From Acanthosepion esculentum (Eukaryota > Mollusca > Cephalopoda > Sepiida > Sepiidae): a stretch of DNA of 64,000 bases. The stretch's first letter is position 1, and each line of letters begins with the position of its first letter. Under the pieces are notes generated by a model. That model saw only the letters and a list, made by a program, of their open reading frames with translations, made no database searches and had not been told where the DNA came from. The position numbers and the translations under genes were made by a program. This document shows, piece by piece, positions 36,481 through 47,400 of this stretch. Where the stretch lies: NCBI GenBank assembly GCA_964036315.1, contig OZ038496.1:21524685-21588684 (forward strand). Reading direction: 5' to 3'.

Positions 36481-36849
36481 AAATCATTCTTTTTCCACTT
36501 AGGCCAATATGTGACATCTCACAGATACAGCGTTTCCCATATTCTGGGAACATGCTAAGGACAATATGCGTACATACGGACACTCAACACACACACACAC
36601 ACACATAACTTCTCCATACAAAACACTCTGTAACCCTTCATGTCTTCATGTATTTGTAATTTGGGTATTAATATCTTTGTTTAACTTGCTTCGCATAATA
36701 TGTTTACCCTCATCACACCTGTCCCGCTACAAATTGAATAAGTATGCACAAAGCAACGGTGATAAGACAAGGATGCATCCTCTGATTGATTAACCGATAT
36801 ACAGCAAGGCTATCCTATGAGAACGAGAAGTGCTGCTAAGACTTACTAT

Positions 36850-38295
36850 CGGTGGTCATAAATGCCACCACACCTGTCCTTTTGGTTATCAGTGGGATTT
36901 GTGAGGAGAAGGGAGATCCAATTAAATTTCTGGGCACATGCATTTAGAGGATCTCTCCTGGACTCATCATGATAGTTAAAGAGGCACAGAAGCAATTCTG
37001 TTTACTGAGAATTTTCAGAAAAGATAATTTACCAAAAGAGCTGCTGATGACTTTCTCCCACTGCTCTATTGTGAATGTACTGGTGTAGTGCATCACTGTT
37101 TATAAAAATTTACCTTGTAGGGATAGAATGGGAAAATTATGTCACCACTCTCATATTGAATGTTAAACAAGGCACAAATAAACAAAACCCAAACCAATAC
37201 ATGAAATTTAAAATGACAGATATTTATTACAGTATATATTTAAAAAAATACAATATTTTACAAACAAGAGTTAGTACAAAAATTTACTTTTGTGTGCTTT
37301 ATTAAAAAACTAAGGCTGGGCAACAATTCAAACATTATACAAGATTTAAAGAAGGATTACAATTTTCAAAAATAAGAAGTCAAAGCAAAAATCTGATAAG
37401 ATAGAAAATACAAAAGGTGAACCCACCTCATTGCAAAATAAAAAAGGAATGTCTCAAGACAAAGAGGCTTAGATTAATTTGGAAAAACTGATGTCTCAGA
37501 GATTTGCTATATTTTTTCTTTTATAGAAAAGTTCAATTTAAGGTTTCAGTTCCTTTAAAAATTCTTCTCAGGAACAGTTCAAATGAAATTTTCTCCTGGG
37601 TCGTTAATTTGTCTTCTGGTTGAAATTTTAATATTCATTCATTCCTTACTCATTGAGTGATTTATGACTCACTTCTAATTTTAAACTTCTTTCTGCCTTG
37701 AAATTTGATCATTTTCTGCCCTTATCTACTAGCCAGCCACTATATATAAGAAATCAGGAGGCTCCAGAGACAGACCCTAATTTCAAAATTTACAAGGGCA
37801 TGAGACTACATGATTCGTCAGTCAATAAAATAATATATATTTCTTCAAATTCAAAAGATGAATAAACAATAATTCACACAAAAGAAATAATTTTGGCTGT
37901 TCTTTAACTGCTAATTCTAAAAATAGAAATTTTCGCAGACAAATGTAACAATTTTTTTACAAACTGTCTGGCTTTCTTTAAAATATACTTCTCTCAGAAT
38001 TATGTGTAACAGAGAAACCTAGACAATTATAATATTTATTTATTTACTGCTTTTAATTAATTATTAATTTTAATTATTTTACACTACTAAAGTATAGAAT
38101 TTTCATATGCTTGGTATGCCAGCTGCTCAGTAACAGACAAGAGAACCCGCCATATTGCTCAGAAAATAATTGGCTACTTACTACCCTCCTTGGAGGACAC
38201 ACCTAATTCTTGTTGTCACAGCAGAGCAGAAAGCATAATGAGGGACAGCACACATCCCAGGTACCACTTGTTTGAACTTGTAGTGAGTGCAAAAT
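36850..38295 (+). pseudogene. LINE-D C-terminal fragment split by a 1-kb insertion
   Basis: Left part: ISGICEEKGDPIKFLGTCI, then MIVKEAQKQFCLLRIFRKDN, LPKELLMTFSHCSIVNVLV and CITV (to about 37100). Right part, from about 38109: AWYASCSV, HIAQKIIGYLLPSLEDTPNS, RAESIMRDSTHPRYHLFELV. This order of motifs is the C-terminal end of an L2/Rex-like or related LINE ORF2 common in fish and invertebrates. Removing the insertion joins CITV to WYASCS, as in intact relatives. In-frame stops remain, so the copy is dead. Confidence 0.8.
37101..38108 (-). mobile_element. ~1-kb LTR-like repeat, copy A, inserted in LINE-D
   Basis: Boundaries are set by the interrupted LINE frame. The ends look weakly inverted (TATAAAAATTTA on the left against TATGAAAATTCTA on the right), with a possible 5-base flanking duplication TGTTT/TGCTT. 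On the minus strand a TATATATAGTGGC TATA-like box lies near 37745 and a poly(A)-like TAATAAAT near 37220. These suit a solo LTR. Homologous to 31698-32740. Confidence 0.55.
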
Positions 38296-39325
38296 GATAA
38301 TAACTCCTTTCACCCACTCCCTTCAAATTTGGAGGACTGAGGATGAAGAAGGAATAAATTCACAAGTCTATGTGAGATTTTTGCCTTTCCCAGAAATTAA
38401 CTGGTGAGCTGAAGAAGAAGGAAAGAACTCTACAAGCCTATCTGAAAATTTTTTTTAACCAATAACAACCTTGCCTTCACAGAAATTAGCCAGGAAAGAA
38501 AGTAGTGAGCCTATACAAAATTCTTTTTTATATAAAATGAGGAGAAAAATTAAATTAATCAAGAAGTGTGTCTGAGGGCATGTGAGAAGTAACGTTTCAG
38601 TTCCTTGCAACCAATGTTGAAATACTCACCTGTATAAAATTACTTGTCACTTATATTATCAGCCTTTAACCAGCACATGGCACTTCAAAGAATTTTCTCT
38701 CAACAATCCAAGAAAGCTAAATATTTTAAACTATCTTTCTTCATCTACTTTTGAACATATGCAAACCATATATCCCTTCGATGAGCAACAAACTCTCTTA
38801 CCGTTGTTTTAAACGTTTTTTAATATTATCTTGTGTCAGATCATTTAATCTGTTGTATGAACATTTCTTCTTCATGACACTATGTTAAAACTACAAAATT
38901 TAAGAATTCTGATTTATTTTCCTGAAACAAGCTACTGATACTACTTCAAGCATGTAAGTTTGTGAATAAATTCCTTATCTTGTTTTGTTAAAATTACCCA
39001 TGTGTTTCCTTGTCATTATCATCCTTCATTAATGTTCTTTTAAATGTTCATTTTAACCCACACCACTATAAACTGTTACCCTCAAGGTGATGTTTTAGTT
39101 GTATTAGTTCTAGGACAAAGCACTTGAAGGACAACTTTTATCCTTAGGTTCCATGTAAAATGGACGCTCTTGCATGCTGAGAATTTCCAGTGTATTTTAA
39201 AAACGATTAATTTTCTTCATTCAATGCTGTGTATGTGTGTTTTCATCTGCCTGATGTTTTTTTTTTGGTGTGTGTGTGTGTGTGTTGGTACACCTGGGGA
39301 GTGCTGTCCAATTTCATTGTGGCAA
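38296..39325. other. Unannotated, with imperfect ~68-bp duplication
   Basis: GAAGAAGGA..AA.TTCACAAG.CTAT.TGA is repeated near 38345 and 38412, each followed by CAGAAATTA.C.GG. Otherwise nothing recognised. Confidence 0.45.
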
Positions 39326-40450
39326 TAAGAATAAATAAATCTTAGCAACATCAAATTCACAGATGATACAGTGCTAATGATAGACACAAAGAAAACTACA
39401 GGAACTCCTAGGTAAGGTCGTAAAAATAAGTAGAAAGAAAGGCCTAAATTGTATTGATTTGATTTTTTACAGCTTATCAACCTTTTGAAGGGTATTTTAA
39501 AGCTAGAAAGGATTTTTTATTGGAAGAATTTTCCCAAGGATATTTGTGCGTAAATGAATAAAACAAACCCAACTGGATTTGGAACTTGGCTCTTTGACTT
39601 TCCATTTATGAGTTATAATCCATTACACCACTCACACATCCAAGCTTACAGCACCTGGGATTCCCAGGTGGTCACCCATCTAGGTACTTACCAGGCTCAA
39701 ATTTGCTTAACCAGTGATTATACAAGAAATAGTAATTCAACATGATATGGCCATAAGCTAACCATCAATTGTAAAAAGACAGACTGATGTGAGATGTCAA
39801 AATCAAGCAGGTGCAGAAATTTAATTATCTGGGAAGAATTTTCCCAGATGACAGAAAATGTGAAACCCAAATCCAAATCCAAAGATGCACAGGAATAGCA
39901 AAAGATGCCTTACAAAATCTAAACAAAGTATTAAGAAACAGGAAAATTTCACTGGAAATAAAAAAAGGCTGCTGAATTGCTTTGTAATATCAATCCTCCT
40001 ATATGACAGTGAATGCTGGACAATTTCATCACAGATGAAGAAGAGACTTAAAGCAACAGAGATGTGGTTCTACAGAAGGATGCTGAGAATACCATGGATA
40101 GAACATATAAGCAATGAGGAAATTTTAAGGATAATAAAAATGAAAAGGACACTTGTACTTAGAATCAGAGAGAGACAGTTAAAGTTTCTGGGAGACATAA
40201 TGAGGAAAGAGGGCTACAAGAATTTGACACTCAACAAGACATATTGAAGGCAAGTGGGACAGAGAAGAACATCAAGTAACATAACTAACAATGGCAGATG
40301 GTAAATGGATGGCAGAACATGAACTGGCAAGGATAACAAAGGAATAAACATTGCTTATAGTTACAAAAGATAGAAAGTTGTGGAAAGCCATGATCACCTA
40401 CCTAACAAGCTTGTATTAATGGATGGCAGAACAGTGATTGGAATGGATAG
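39326..40450 (+). pseudogene. LINE-C reverse-transcriptase C-terminal half, SINE-interrupted
   Basis: Before the SINE: NIKFTDDTVLMIDTKK, the degenerate YADD box region of the reverse transcriptase (FTDD here), then KERPK. After it: TINCKKTD, KFNYLGRIFPDDRKCETQI, then the long open part 39885-40247 with LLNCFVISILLYDSECWTIS, ATEMWFYRRMLRIPW, EEILRIIKMKRTL and LRIRERQLKFLGDIMRKEG. This module order is typical of an invertebrate RTE/jockey-type ORF2 end. A repeated tail TGGATGGCAGAACA occurs at about 40307 and again at 40422. 5'-truncated; several stops. Confidence 0.85.
39448..39759 (-). mobile_element. 5S-headed SINE inserted in LINE-C
   Basis: The minus strand begins GCTTATGGCCATATCATG and continues through 5S-like TTAAGCAAATTTGAGCCTGG, GTACCTAGATGGGTGACCAC and GGGAATCCCAGGTGCTGTAA (about 39759-39642), including counterparts of the 5S internal promoter A and C boxes. 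A body follows (AAGCCAAGTTCCAAATCCAG, GGGTTTGTTTTATTCA), then a tail ending AGCTGTAAAAAATCAAATCA. It splits the LINE codons for Gly-Leu from Thr-Ile-Asn-Cys-Lys-Lys, with CTAA present at both junctions. Confidence 0.85.
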
Positions 40451-41116
40451 TAAAAGGAGAATCATTGCTTAGCGCTACAAAGGATAGAAAGTTTACTTCA
40501 CTTTTATCATTATTTTATTCCAAAGCATTTACATTATTTATAAGGTAAATCAAAGTTTGATATACAAAATTTATTTGGAATGATGTACTTAAACTTCTTT
40601 TAAAATTCCATGTTTCTTCAGTATATGGACATTATGAACTCTATACAGATTCTTTTTTTATTATCTGTGCATTGCAGTGCATTCTTTGGAAAGATAGTGG
40701 AGTGGTTTCCTGTTGCCTTCTCCACAAATTGAATCCAGTTTTCCTCTTAGTCTGGCTGCTACCTAAGGCTAGAAAACCTAGTCTATTCTGCTATTTTTCC
40801 TCACTTTGTTTATCACTCAAGGCTATAAGATCCCAGTCTACACTATCATTTAATTCATAGCTTAGGAGAGAAGAGATGAATTCATGCCTTTCCCAAGAGT
40901 ATTAATGCAAAAGTGAATTCAATAGACTTGTCTCCAGAATTTAAATTCAGCTGATATTGTTACGATACCTGCTTATCCTGAACTTAAGGCCCACTGATTT
41001 ACTCAAATTAATGTCTTTGTCTTGGTACATTTCAACCATTGTACACTTTGGTCTGCTTCAGTTGTCTGTTGTAGTTGGTAACCTTCTGCTTTCTTCCAAG
41101 GATTTCAAGCTGAATG
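40451..41116. other. Unannotated
   Basis: No intact gene. Parts of 40670-40870 are less AT-rich but carry no motif I recognise. Confidence 0.4.
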
Positions 41117-41575
41117 CTTTATTCAGTCTCAATAAAGTCCCAAAATTTCCCAGAGTCCTTGTAGGTGACAAATTATTTTCCACCCTCCAAACTTTCTCTC
41201 ATAGATAGAACATGGCAAGCCTCTCATTGCTCTATCACAACTTCCTTGCAAATTGCTCGGATGAACTGTATTCCTTGGTTCCACCAGTTCTAACCTTCAC
41301 AACTAGAATCCACCACATTGTAACAAACCTCCCTCATTCCCTCCATATCCCATTGGTAAGAAGTATGTTCCACTTAAACAGTTCTTCCCATGAACCACTG
41401 CTCTGTGGAACTGACTCCAAAGAGGATGTTTCCCCTACAATTTTAACCTGTTCATGTCAAAGGTTAACTGTTATCTTTCCCTGCTGTCTGAATTAGCTGC
41501 CTCTTACTCTAACACTCTACCTTGAATGGCCCCTGGGTCTTGTACAGGGTGAACCTTGCTATAAAAAAAAAAGGA
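41117..41575 (+). pseudogene. LINE-A 3' end fragment
   Basis: VGDKLFSTLQTFSHR, a stop, then NMASLSLLYHNFLANCSDEL and YSLVPPVLTF, followed by LVRSMFHLNSSSH. This is the characteristic C-terminus of the LINE-A ORF2. The tail GTCTTGTACAGGGTGAACC and an A-run end the copy at about 41575, the normal 3' end of the family here. Confidence 0.85.
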
Positions 41576-41759
41576 ATAGATTGTTCTCATTACCTAATTC
41601 ATGCTGGAAGATATATAATTTGTCTTTGTGATGTCATATAACTCATACACTGAACAAGAGTATATATCATTTCTTTTTGTTCAAAATTCCCAGAAGGTTA
41701 CCAACTATGACAGAGACTTGAAAAAGGTTAACATGTACAATAGCTAAAATATTGTAACA

Positions 41760-42135
41760 ATGACATTCAAGATGAGGATGTAGGGATACAGAAGGCAATT
41801 ATCTACCTTTGGTGAAGATATGTCACATGGGTCACATGATGGACTGCTTAGTGACATCACCCCATACAGTGATGAAAGCGGCAACCAATTTCAGTTTGTT
41901 TACAGCCACCAAACCAAAAGTTTGTTATCTTTGGCCGAGGCCCCCATGGCCCAGACAGAGGTTAAATCTGCATACCCAGCCGCTTACAAGTCCATGGTGC
42001 TGTTTCCCTTTGGGAATATATTTTCCCCAGATATAGAAAGAAACTCTAGCTCACAGTCCTCAATTTGGGATAATTCAAGACTCGCTGTTTCCCGTTTATG
42101 GAATATGTCTTCACCTGGGACATAGTAGATGAATC
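41760..42135 (+). other. GC-richer segment with 101-codon ORF, unclassified
   Basis: The frame at 41820-42125 encodes a Ser-rich peptide with SLAEAPMAQTEVKSAYPAA and MVLFPFGNIFSPDIERNSSS. It is clearly less AT-rich than its flanks and lies between a LINE tail and an (AT)n run. It may be part of an inserted element. No domain was recognised. Confidence 0.25.
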
Positions 42136-42266
42136 TGTCCTGAACATGGCTTCTCTAGACACAGAAGTATCTCCATATTATATGTGAGACACTTCCTTTT
42201 TGTTTCTCCTTACACTTTACTTTGCTGTTTAGATATATATGATATATTGTTTTCCACCTGAGACAC

Positions 42267-42269
<3 letters not shown>

Positions 42270-42323
<54 letters not shown>
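42270..42323. repeat. (AT)n microsatellite
   Basis: About 54 bases of AT dinucleotides. Confidence 0.95.
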
Positions 42324-42326
<3 letters not shown>

Positions 42327-43693
42327 TTGAGAATGCCTTAGTAGTATAAAAGTCTCTGAGAATTAAGCATGTTTGTAATTCTTTTTCCTTTCAGCCATTC
42401 CATCTGTGAAATACAATGTTATTATATCATGGATATGATAATGCCCATAATGGGGAAATACAAATGAGAGAATTAATTCTTCTTCTATAGCTCTTTCCCA
42501 TTATAAGGACATCAGTAAGTCCTTAATATGCACAACTCAAAGGGAAAGGGAATTAGAAAGATTGAGTTGCCCTAATCCTACAATTAGGTGTGCTTGTTGG
42601 ATTTGTAAATCAGCATTTCAAATCATTACTTTTTACCAGATCTCAAACACCCATCACTGGCACTGGAAGGAAATACATTTAACAAACACACCAACTAAAA
42701 ACCCATTGAATGTTTTGATTTGAATGACATTTAAAATATTGCCTTGTTTCAATGTCCAGTATTTATGACATTTACAGGAAGAATTCCAGCATAAAGGCTT
42801 AAATAAATAAAAATATGCCAACAATTTCAAATAAGCAATTAAATATGTTAATACCTTGAAAAATATGTCACTGAAAAAATTACATTTCTTTTATTTAGAT
42901 TTGTATGAGTAATAAAAATGAAATAAATTCTTAATGTCTTTTTTTTAATGTGTATGTGTGTGCATGCATGTGTGTGTTATTTTGGTAACAGACTAAATAT
43001 ACAAATATAAGAGTACAAATATATTTTTATATCATTTAAGTCATTTTGCTTCTCATTCTTTTCTTCCAATTTATTTGGGGAAGCTTTCTGACATCTGTGG
43101 AGAAGTGCCAGAGGGTTCTTTATTGGAAACTTTTGAATAAAACGAACTGACTCATGGGTATAAACAAATAATATATATTTATTTATTTGATTTAGATTGG
43201 AGTGAATCCTTTGATATTCAGTGTAGCAAAAGTTTATTTTATAAGTCTGATCATGGTAGCAGTTAGGAGAAAGTCCATTTTGGCTCAGTAGGTGACAGCT
43301 TAGAAGTCAGTCCTTGGTAGTAGTTTTCATCTTAGAAATAGATACAGCATCAATCAGTCTTTCTCAGCTCTAAGAAGAGGAGAAAAAGTTTCTTAAGCAG
43401 ATGACTGATTAACTTCTTCACATGATATGCATAGTGGGTTTCTCTGGTGGTCCTTTCTCCTCTTTGTCTACCTCTTGACTATCAGTTTAAATCCTTTTTG
43501 ACAAGGCTCCCAGACTACTAGCGCAAACCTTGGTTTCAGCTAAGATCAAAAGTCTCTTTGTGTTAATTTTTTGGTTGGCCAAATTTATTTTATTTTCCGG
43601 TGTTCCTTTCTTTTACATTTTTTTTTATATGGGCAGAAGTTATGTGTGGAACCTCTCTTATTTTGGTAGATTTCTAGTCATAAATGACTAGAC
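42324..43693. other. Unannotated AT-rich DNA
   Basis: A (TG)n-like patch lies near 42950-42978. No gene or bounded repeat was seen. Confidence 0.5.
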
Positions 43694-43997
43694 CAGGGGT
43701 TAGCAACCTTTTGGAGAGAGCAGGCCAGACAGTATTCCAGAAAAGGGCTATGATATTAAATGTCCTATAATAAATTGTCTCAGCTTCAAACCATTCCATC
43801 AAGAAAACTGCCTTGGTATGGGTTTAAAGAAAAAACAACAAAGTTAATTTTATATTATTTAAACACGTTTTGTTACTTTACCACATGAATAACAGGATAG
43901 CAACATATGTAATCAACAAAAAATGCAAATTCATTACTATGGTTAAGTTGGTGGGCTAGATAAAAATCCTTCTCGGGCCGGGGATTGCCGACCCCTA
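43694..43997. mobile_element. Non-autonomous hAT element (MITE) with TSD
   Basis: Starts CAGGGGTTAGCAACCTTT and ends GATTGCCGACCCCTA, giving inverted termini of the CAGGGGTCGGCAA type used by hAT/Charlie-like elements. It is flanked by 8-bp GACTAGAC (43686-43693) and GACTAAAC (43998-44005), with 7 of 8 bases identical. Length 304 bp; no coding capacity. Confidence 0.85.
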
Positions 43998-44005
43998 GAC
44001 TAAAC

Positions 44006-44650
44006 TCTGGTCCAGCAAACTTCCACCATTTTGTGACCAGGTTCAGTATTTTTTTTTATTACTCTTTTTATTTAAGGGTTGCTTTCTCAATAGTTGGAAG
44101 AGAAGTATAGAGAGAAAAAGATATATGGGTTTTAAAGAAAAGCAATTGCTGTATTTTAATTTTAATTCCTTTTTTTGCTTATATATTTTATTTTCATATT
44201 TTGTTTTACTTTTTTATCAAGACTCACTACACATCTATAAACCTAGATTTATTAGTTGTCAGTTTTCTCTTGCAAAAAACTTGTACACATATTTAAAAAT
44301 AGAGATGAAAAAAAAGACATAAAGAAAATCTTGAAACTTTATTGTCTGTATCTTCAAATCACAATTCTTCACATACAAGAGTAGATCAACAAGTCTGCAA
44401 CCTGATACAATTTTTTGCTGAATTTTGATATGAAATTTTCAATATAATTCTTGATCTATAAGTAATAGAGAAGTGTTAAGTACATTGATAAAAAAAATGA
44501 AGTAGATTATGTTCAAAAATAAACATTTGTAGTCAAGTCATATGGACTAATTATCACATTGTCGTAATCGGAAGTTACTCTCTGATGTTGTTGGTTTTGT
44601 TGCTAACTGAAGGCATTGTTGTTGATGGAAATGTCTTGGTGTCACTGCCT
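44006..44650. other. Unannotated AT-rich DNA
   Basis: Nothing supportable found. Confidence 0.5.
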
Positions 44651-44654
44651 GTCA

Positions 44655-45040
44655 TTTATTTGATTGATTCATTCATTTTCTACAGCTTATCTACCTTTTG
44701 CAGGTTATTTAAACCAAGAAAATATTTTTACATTTTTTTGAGATAATAATGGTTTAGTGATATAAGTCTTACTAAATAACCCATAGCTGGGGGAAGAAGA
44801 GGTGGATTCATACCTTTTTCAAAGGTATTTGCATGAAAGTGAATATAACAAACCCAACAGGAATTGGAACTTGGATTTCTGATTAATAATTCCAAGCCAT
44901 TTTCCATTACACTACCCATACATCCAAGCTTACAATACCTGGTATTTCTAAGCAGTCATCCATCTAGGTACTTAACTTTGGTGATCATACAGGAACCAAT
45001 ATTTCAACATGATGAGGCCGTAAGCCACTGATAGCCTGTT
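44655..45040 (-). mobile_element. 5S-headed SINE
   Basis: The minus strand starts GCTTACGGCCTCATCATG, followed by 5S-like ATTGGTTCCTGTATGATCAC, AAGTACCTAGATGGATGACT and CCAGGTATTGTAAGCTT. The middle of the 5S part (the AGCTAAGC box) is deleted. The body has CCAATTCCTGTTGGGTTTGT and the tail has AGGTAGATAAGCTGTAGAAA and ATGAATCAATCAAAT. Confidence 0.85.
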
Positions 45041-45239
45041 GTGTAGTCATCCAAGTCAAAACTGCCTTCATGGGTGGAAATAGCATTGGCTTTATAGTCA
45101 GTCAGTGGCTCAGAAACAACTGCTGTAAAAACCACATAAATAACATTAGATTACAGACTTTATCTACATGTTTTATAAAGTCTCATTTTATGTATTTTTA
45201 AAAAACTTCAAGTGAAATTAAAGAGAAACAAGTTAGTTT

Positions 45240-45715
45240 GGTTTGGTTTATTTTGTTTTACAGCATATCAACCTCAATGGGTTATTTAATGCCGACAAAA
45301 TTTTTTATTGCTGGTAATATTTTGTTTTGTCAAAAATCTGTTTCTAGTAGAATTTTTCCTTCAAAATTGTATTGCTGGTAATAATTTTTTTCAAAAAAGT
45401 ATTGCTGGTAATAGTTAACTATTCGCCCATAGCTGGGACCCTAACAGGTGCTACCACTCTAGGTCAGGGTGGAACTGGGAAAATCAGCAATTAAGAGGTG
45501 GTTCCATGCTCCTCAAAACCTCCTGATCAGAGGCCTTGCTGCTGGACGTAGTTTATCGTCTTACCCAGGACACGGATGTAGTTTAACGTCTTACCCAGGA
45601 CGAGAAATAAGTTATGATAAAAAACTTAAACATTGAACTCACAACTCTTTGGGTCTAGTCACTGGATCTAACCCACACCTTTATCCCCTGGGCCATGAGT
45701 CTGCCTAGTGGATAA
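45240..45715 (-). mobile_element. tRNA-headed SINE sharing the 5S-SINE tail
   Basis: On the minus strand a tRNA-like head has an A-box-like CATGGCCCAGGGGATAA and, about 50 bases on, a B-box-like GTTGTGAGTTCAATG. A middle part follows in which GTCCTGGGTAAGACG..AAACTAC occurs twice. The tail GGTTGATATGCTGTAAAACA is the one used by the 5S-headed SINEs. Confidence 0.75.
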
Positions 45716-45837
45716 AAAAAAACTTGGAGAGTTGAGTTAAAGGGAAATAACTGTGACATCTGAAAGACTGCATGGCATGTAGAACTGGAACAATCTACTC
45801 TGGTGAACAAAATAAAGGGTTTGGTTTGAAATTCCAG

Positions 45838-45985
45838 TCACCTGAAGAAGGCCAGAGTACACAACAGCTGAAACGTTGTGAATATGTTAATGAAGATGAG
45901 GATAACAGTCCAAATAATGTAAATAATATAAGTAATCATAATACCTCATCTCAGAGATATAGACAGATATGGCAAAGAATGGCTT
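45838..45985 (+). repeat. Dispersed repeat, fullest copy
   Basis: CACCTGAAGAAGGCCAGAGT, ACACAACAGCTGAAACGTTG, then GATGAGGATAACAGTCCAAA and AATGTAAATAATATAAGTAA. Partial copies lie at 12715-12835 (rearranged), 14570-14665 and 63135-63235. Confidence 0.7.
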
Positions 45986-46790
45986 GTTATTTTTAATGTC
46001 TCTAAAACTAAATAGCTCACAGTTAATCATCTGAGAAACCACTTTCTGCTTTCCATCAGCATGGCTGATGCTAATCTCCAGAAGAGTAACACATTGTGCC
46101 TTCTCAGATTAACATTCTCAGCTGACATGAAGTGGAAAGACTATATTCAATCCATTGCTAAATCACCTGCTAGCAAAGTTGGTTCACTGTGTCATGCTAG
46201 ACAATTTTTCTCTCCAGAATCTATCTTACATATCTATAAGTTTACCATTCACCCATGCTCAGAATATTGCTGCCACATAGGGCCTGGTCCTCCTGCTGTT
46301 TATTTGGAAATTCTTCATAAAATCCAAAGGAGAATCAGCAATATTATTGGTCCTGACCTGGCGTCTTGGCTTCAATCACTTTCCCACTGCTGTAAAATTG
46401 CTTTCAAGTGCCTTTTCTATAAATACTTTCATGGTAATTGTTCTGATAAACTTTTCTTTATGGTACCTAGACTTTATGAATTTAAGTGTGGTACTAGATT
46501 AGAAACAAGGTCTCATCAATATACAGTTGAATTGGCTAAATATAACCTTAAATTCTATGCTAACAATTTCTTTTCTCACTTGTGGAAATTTCTTCTGGCT
46601 TACTGCTTTCCTGTAATGATTTTGATCTTCAAAAATTTAAATGCAATGTCAATTGTTATCTACTGTCTTCCTGATTACTCTTCTATTATTCTAACACCTT
46701 TATAATGTTTTATGCTTTCTAATTCTTTCACACCCAGTAACCCCTTGTGTCTTAGTGGCTTTACTTCCTTGCTTGAAAACCTGCTTTGAA
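45966..46790 (+). pseudogene. LINE-B reverse-transcriptase C-terminal half
   Basis: Starts within the palm/thumb region (KEWLVIFNVSKTK). A long open frame (46061-46705) then has NTLCLLRLTFSADMKWKDYI, QSIAKSPASKVGSLCHARQF, IYKFTIHPCSEYCCHIGPGP, KIQRRISNIIGPDLASWLQS and CLFYKYFHGNCSDKLFFMVP. It ends with KNLNAMSIVIYCLPDYS and a CTTAGTGGCTTTACTTCCTT tail. This is the conserved C-terminal part of a jockey/CR1-like LINE ORF2. The 214-codon open stretch suggests a fairly young, 5'-truncated copy. Confidence 0.85.
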
Positions 46791-47270
46791 ATATGTTTGC
46801 CACTCAAAGGTTTGTACTTGAATGTTCACTAAAAACCTGACAAAGCAATTCAAGCATCTTGATAAATGATTTGCCAAACTACAAACAAAATTTAATAATT
46901 TGTGTAATCAATTGGAGTACATTGTTTATAAACTTAATGAAAAAATCCATAAGCTAGGAAAATGTCTTCCACATAAACTCATGAAAAAGATCATTGGTCA
47001 ACATTAAAACACCTGTTTTGTTTGATATGTGAAAAATATCATTTATGGTCAAGATATAACAAAACAAAATGAAAATAATCATAGATTAAAGACAGCCTTC
47101 AATATCTCAACCTAAATGGAATCTACTGGAGAAAATGTTCTTCTTTGCTGGGATTTAAAGGGATTTTTATTCTTAGAAATTACTAGAATCTAGCCAAACA
47201 GTTTTTGATAAATTTCCTATTTGAAGCAAAACAAACAGTTTTGCATGCTGGTGGCTATTTGTAAAATATG
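46791..47270. other. Unannotated
   Basis: No gene or bounded repeat recognised. Confidence 0.5.
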
Positions 47271-47400
47271 TTTTGTACCTAAGTATATTCATCAGGTGAT
47301 AGTATTATAAGATTTACACTTGTATATATGGTGAAAAGACCATATATACCAGTGGAAATCTTATAATACTATCACCTGATGAATATACTTGGGTACAAAA
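47271..47400. repeat. Near-perfect hairpin, 62-base arms
   Basis: Left arm 47271-47332, six-base loop GAAAAG, right arm 47339-47400. I count three mismatches over 62 pairs. The ends are TTTTGTACC...GGTACAAAA. No coding content. Confidence 0.95.

Noticed and set aside
39640..39765. A functional 5S rRNA gene
   Set aside because: The 5S-like segments here and at 45.0, 48.0 and 51.7 kb are diverged, are joined to a common body and tail, and lack a T-run terminator directly after the 5S part. They are SINE heads, not rRNA genes.
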